Shown here piece after piece: positions 18,927 to 21,730 of a DNA stretch of 21,730 bases (position 1 is the first letter of the stretch; every line of letters begins with the position of its first letter). Where the stretch lies: positions 1-21,730 of the forward strand of contig JABANN010000553.1 in assembly GCA_013115125.1 (NCBI GenBank). Direction: 5' to 3'. A program made the position numbers and the translations under genes. The notes beneath the pieces were generated by a model that saw only the letters and a program-made list of their open reading frames with translations, was not told the origin of the DNA and ran no database searches. The DNA is from Perkinsus olseni. Lineage: Eukaryota; Perkinsozoa; Perkinsida.

Positions 18927-18990
18927 CGGTGCTGGGGTTCGAACCGGGGACCTCATGGTCGGAACTCGATGTTGAGTGAGTTCGCGGACA
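18927..18990 (-). repeat. tRNA-like relic (arm B)
   Basis: On the minus strand GGTCCCCGGTTCGAACCCC is a T-arm with perfect B-box core (18945-18936), followed by AGCACCG as in arm A. The segment upstream on that strand does not show a clear A box. It is a probable tRNA pseudogene or a tRNA-derived element. Confidence 0.55.
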
Positions 18991-19257
18991 GAAGACAGGC
19001 CTTCAGTGGACACATAGCTTGTCAACGGGAAATTTGGAGGAGCGAGCCTCAGGGGACCACTACGTGCCTTGTGTAGCAGTTCGTCTGGAGTATTCTCGCT
19101 GGCCCTCTAAAATCCGAGGGGTAGTGTTTACGTGCAAGAGAGTGGCTGGACACCGCGAGAAAAACGACCAGCGCTCTAGACAGGTGTTTGGCACCCTAGC
19201 CTCGCATGATCCATAGATCTCGGGGTCTCTTCAGACCCCGCCCCACTAGATAAGAGC

Positions 19258-19345
19258 ATGGTTCCCGAACGGCTTAACCAGTCGCTCTGGTCCAGTCGTT
19301 TAAGAATTGACACGTACGCGGTTCAATCCGCGGTACGGGCGCTCC
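19258..19345 (+). repeat. Type II (Leu/Ser-like) tRNA relic
   Basis: TTCCCGAACGGCTTAA (from 19262) recalls the A box of Leu/Ser tRNAs, and GCGGTTCAATCCGC (B box 19320-19329) forms a good T-arm. GAGC near the 5' end can pair with GCTC near the 3' end. Other stems fail, so I call it a relic. Confidence 0.5.
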
Positions 19346-19356
19346 AGAGGATGTAC

Positions 19357-19455
19357 CCCCGCCAGCTCTTCGAACTTTCCCGTACCATACTTCGAAAGGG
19401 GAAAGGACGACTACTAGGATGCCCTATAGATACAGCAGGCTACAAGCAAACGCCA
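19357..19455 (-). pseudogene. Decayed PRA1 last exon (arm B)
   Basis: The minus strand aligns with PRA1 exon 4 of arm A: both share GGGAAAGTTCGAAGAGCTGG and the segment TATCTATAGGGCATCCTAG matches TGTCTATCGGGCATCCTGG. Between these the copy has diverged and the frame is not kept. No trace of the middle PRA1 exons was recognised between here and 19800. Confidence 0.8.
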
Positions 19456-19748
19456 ATCCTCGTACACATAGACGCGAAACATACTCAGAGATGATCTACT
19501 TACCCTGACACCTGGGGTGATGGGCAGGCCGGGAAGTTGCGTCCGAAGTGATCCCACTGACGACTAGCGGCCAACCTGAGGCTTCCATTCGACGTTGAGG
19601 GGCCTTGTTAGGAAACCTGGCAGAGGAGGTGGAAGAGAGCAAACGGTTATTGACACCCAGAACAATCGCATGCTACGCCCGAGGTTGTCCAAAGAAGCAG
19701 GAGCATTCTCACTGCTACTGACCCTCCCTAAGGCTCACGATCAAGTGA

Positions 19749-19781
19749 TAATGATGATGATGATGATGATAATGATGATGA
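19749..19781 (+). repeat. Imperfect ATG/ATA microsatellite
   Basis: A run of GATGATGAT with two ATA interruptions lies just downstream of the orphan PRA1 exon. A short remnant of the same repeat occurs at the matching place in arm A (16081-16091), so the tract probably predates the duplication and has changed length. Confidence 0.9.
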
Positions 19782-19809
19782 CGGCCCTTGAGCTTACCCG
19801 ACTACCCTT

Positions 19810-20106
19810 CCCTACTGTGCCGGTGAGTCTCCTTATCATGGGTATCGCCATGGCTTTGATCTCCTCCAGTTTATTCCCAGCCTCCTTTTCACCATCTAAT
19901 TGCCCACCATTCAACTGAGGGGAACCTGTCGACTCCATGCAGAAAGTAAATAACAGAAATCTGAGAGTATCCAAGGCTGACCATGGTCTTGCACAATTCC
20001 TCCCCCCGCAAGATCCACACGCCCTGAACTACCAAACGAAGAGCAAAGACTCAGTAATAACAGAAACTCGGCAGGTTACGTCGCATCATGCTCTCATTCA
20101 TCCTCA
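19810..20106. repeat. 297-bp near-identical copy of 16117-16413
   Basis: Read side by side the two segments are equal in length and differ at one position (T at 19916 against C at 16223). They cover PRA1 exon 1, its upstream region and the 3' end of the Z locus. The flanks on both sides are clearly more diverged. Confidence 0.93.
19816..19938 (-). pseudogene. PRA1 exon 1 copy, orphaned (arm B)
   Basis: This exon encodes the same 41 residues as PRA1 exon 1 in arm A except one (Gln for Arg at position 8), with the same ATG context and the same GTAGGG donor. The exons it should join are missing or decayed, so it probably yields no functional PRA1. Another good donor (GTAAGC at 19797) lies slightly downstream and could support a new transcript; I cannot exclude a chimeric gene. 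Confidence 0.7.
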
Positions 20107-20566
20107 GCCTTCTCAAGCGGCTTCTTCGGGAAATGCTCCCTCATGTAGTGTTGGAACATCCTTTGCCGAGCATCATGCAGCATCAGCAGTCGTGGTCTGT
20201 TAGAATCGATAAAATCAGTCTAGTACCACATTTCCCCTACCTCGACTGAAGCTCTATCAGTTGCGCATCGATCTTTGCCCACCGACTTGCGGTATCCTTA
20301 GTGATCTTGATTCAGGGGATCCGACTTGAGCGGCAGACAGAAATCCTCACCTCTCCTTTATATACCAACTTTTCCAAACCTCGTCTGTAGCACATCTTTA
20401 TCGTATCATAGGCGTTGGCCTCCTGAGACAGCCGCTCCTTCTTCTTCCCTGAAGAAAACCCGCAGCACTGATGCAGTAAAAGCCGCCCCCACGTACTCAG
20501 CCTGGATGCTCTCTCCTTCGTCCACTGCGAAAAATCTACCTCCCAGTGGTTCTTCGGTTTTGGCAT
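20094..20566 (-). CDS. Small basic helical protein of unknown function (gene Z)
   Basis: Exons 20566-20497, 20448-20351, 20296-20241 and 20196-20094 splice in phase (introns 48, 54 and 44 nt, the last with a TTCTAACAG end that could double as branch site) to 108 residues. I do not recognise the family. The start MPKPKNHWEVDFSQWTKER is followed by a strongly basic helix (RLRKKKERLSQEA) and NAYDTIKMCYRRGLEKLVY, which loosely recalls LYR-motif or mitochondrial-ribosomal small proteins. The second half is helical (AKIDAQLIELQSRPRLLM, RQRMFQHYMREHF) and ends KPLEKAEDE. No membrane segment is seen. A decayed paralogue lies at 16385-16640. The kinase gene ends 193 bp upstream on the same strand. Confidence 0.7.
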
Positions 20567-20699
20567 GACCTTGAGCCCCCTTACGACCTGTCATTACTCA
20601 ACACCACCGGCGCACAGCAAGGGACATTACCTGCCGCCGATAGCTGCCCAGACTCCTAGGGAGCTCGATGCAAGGTGCAGAGAGCATGAATGAAGCTGG

Positions 20700-20740
20700 A
20701 GAAGTCGCAGGTTCGAACCCCACAGCCTGCATTTTTCCAC
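20700..20740 (+). repeat. tRNA-like 3' half between the kinase gene and gene Z
   Basis: GTCGCAGGTTCGAACCCCAC (B-box core 20710-20719) followed by AGCCTGC and a five-T run resembles the T-arm, acceptor strand and pol III terminator of a tRNA. The 5' half is not recognisable. Confidence 0.5.
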
Positions 20741-20759
20741 TGAAACTCAAAGGCAAGCA

Positions 20760-21632
20760 CTAATGAACACCAGAGGTTGGTGCAAGCATGTGAGAACAGA
20801 TGGCAACTATAATCATGCCAGAAAAAAATTGTTTCAAGATAGAGTGACAACTTGACGAAAGCAAAACGTTCAATCGCATCAGACCACACTGCAAATTTAC
20901 ATGACCTAATGAATGTCCGAGCCAGGATTCGAACCGGGGACTTCTTCCTACCTGACAACTCCCTCGTCCGGCCCTTGGTCTGCGCTTCCCGGTGTGTTTC
21001 TTCAACAACTTCTCTCGAAGTTCTTCCAGAGACTTGACTATCTGGAAGGTCACTGAATGTACAGGCCTCGATCCTCAACGAGCCCACTTACCTCTGCGAA
21101 AGAAAGCCGGTCGCCACATTCCGCACTCCAGCATTGCGTCAGCATCGCAATCAAAGAGGCTGGAACGTCGGGTGGTATCTTCCCCAGTTCATGCATCCCG
21201 AGGTTCCAGGATCAACCCGACCACCTTACATCGTATAGGTCCGGTCGTTCACCGCTCAAAATCTTCATCGTCACTTTAATCGGATTGAGCTCCCTGAAGC
21301 ACCGCCAACCAATCGCGAAAATGGCTCAAAAGTACTAAATAAAAACCCGCTTCGCTCCGCTGTAGTACCGGAATGGAGGCATTGCTGATAGTATCTCGTA
21401 GCAAACAATCGCGTAGCTGTAGATGTCGGCCCTTTCATCGTAGTGTGTTGAGTCAAGAACCTCAGGTGCCATCCACCATATTGTGCCGACCTGAAACAAG
21501 AATGGGTAATCGAGAGGCCCCCGGGTCGAATCCCCCACCCACTACTTTTCTTGTCATACTCTCATCCCTTTCTGCCTTCGCCCTGGCAAGTCCAAAATCA
21601 GTTACTTTCACCACAGGCTCGTCCGAAGGCCC
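20760..21632 (-). CDS. Protein kinase, TKL-like, 3' part (gene continues beyond the right edge)
   Basis: Visible exons: 21632-21546, 21490-21369, 21293-21230, 21178-21092, 21032-20952 and 20888-20760, all in phase. They encode the C-lobe: VKVTDFGLARAK (DFG magnesium loop), a short activation segment, MTRKVGTIWWMAPEVL (APE motif), DIYSYAIVCYEIL, MPPFR, GERPDLYD, then IPPDVPASLIAMLTQCW and the closing Arg (DRLSF). The CW-x-x-R pattern and WWMAPEV favour a tyrosine-kinase-like Ser/Thr kinase. A basic tail (LREKLLKKHTGKRRPR) follows. The ATP-binding lobe and HRD loop lie outside the window. Two introns carry tRNA-like relics, and the first visible upstream intron contains the (AAC)n tract. The last exon after the tRNA-like intron is weakly supported: two frames stay open there. 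Confidence 0.92.
20915..20951 (-). repeat. tRNA-like relic within the last kinase intron
   Basis: The intron 20951-20889 contains GTCCCCGGTTCGAATCCTGG on the gene strand, a T-arm with perfect B-box GGTTCGAATCC (20935-20925), then CTCGGAC. The exon just before it (CGGACGAGGGAG) could be the remnant D-arm side, so the relic may straddle the splice donor. Confidence 0.55.
21498..21540 (+). repeat. tRNA-like relic antisense in a kinase intron
   Basis: Within the intron 21545-21491, the plus strand reads CCCCCGGGTCGAATCCCCC (B-box-like core 21523-21533), preceded by TCGAGAGG. It resembles the variable loop and T-arm of a tRNA. No A box is seen. Confidence 0.4.
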
Positions 21633-21661
21633 CTAAAAGCCCCAATAAGAACCACCGTCAT

Positions 21662-21662
21662 C

Positions 21663-21730
<68 letters not shown>
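21662..21730 (+). repeat. (CAA/AAC)n microsatellite at the window edge
   Basis: About 23 uninterrupted trinucleotide units run to the last base, so the true length is unknown. On the minus strand it reads (GTT)n and lies upstream of the acceptor at 21633, within the kinase intron. Confidence 0.97.

Larger units (their letters stand above)
18925..20570. repeat. Segmental duplication, arm B
   Basis: Same order and orientation as arm A (15340-16650). It carries a tRNA-like relic (18927-18990), a decayed PRA1 last exon (19357-19455), a nearly unchanged PRA1 exon 1 (19938-19816) and an intact Z gene (20566-20094). It is longer than arm A because of inserted sequence, including a second tRNA-like relic near 19258-19345 and an ATG/ATC microsatellite near 19749-19781. 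Confidence 0.85.

Noticed and set aside
20656-21087. Single long minus-strand ORF across the kinase tail
   Set aside because: It runs through two kinase introns and a tRNA-like relic in the wrong frame for the kinase C-lobe. Only part of its reading might serve in the last exon, which stays uncertain.

Overview
The window looks like nuclear DNA from an intron-rich, gene-dense protist, most likely an alveolate; my best guess is a Perkinsus-type perkinsozoan. The basis is conserved eukaryotic genes broken by many introns of about 40-65 nt, tight head-to-tail gene packing, an alpha-helical-repeat organellar RNA-binding protein, and the absence of bacterial gene organisation. The species assignment is inference. 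All gene models were spliced by hand from GT-AG sites, reading-frame continuity and family motifs.

Left part, plus strand: an 18-exon membrane family-2 glycosyltransferase (1068-4983) is followed by a bromodomain gene (about 5420-7124). A gene-poor gap (7125-7983) separates these from a long minus-strand run.

Centre, minus strand, in transcription order: a PRA1/Yip3-family membrane protein (16245-15389), UTP23 (15254-14102), ribosomal protein P1 (13934-13511), RRP15 (13347-12206), a mitochondrial-type helical-repeat/RAP-like protein (12099-9295), a MoaD/MOCS2A sulfur carrier (9347-8838) and an unknown acidic protein (8769-7984). Gaps are only 68-167 bp and one pair overlaps, so this is a unidirectional cluster. 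Three consecutive members (UTP23, P1, RRP15) serve ribosome assembly or function.

Right part: a plus-strand secreted Thr/Pro/Cys mucin-like protein (17534-18542) lies in a frame without an internal ATG and is easily missed. It sits between two arms of a diverged segmental duplication. Arm A (about 15340-16650) keeps an intact PRA1 gene and a decayed copy of a small gene 'Z'. Arm B (about 18925-20570) keeps an intact Z gene and a decayed PRA1. A 297-bp island around PRA1 exon 1 differs at only one position between the arms. The 3' part of a TKL-like protein kinase (minus strand, 21632-20760) runs off the right edge.

Across the window I find about a dozen tRNA-like relics (B-box/T-arm sequences, several with an A box). 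Six lie inside introns. No virus-like element, CRISPR array or convincing functional tRNA gene was seen.
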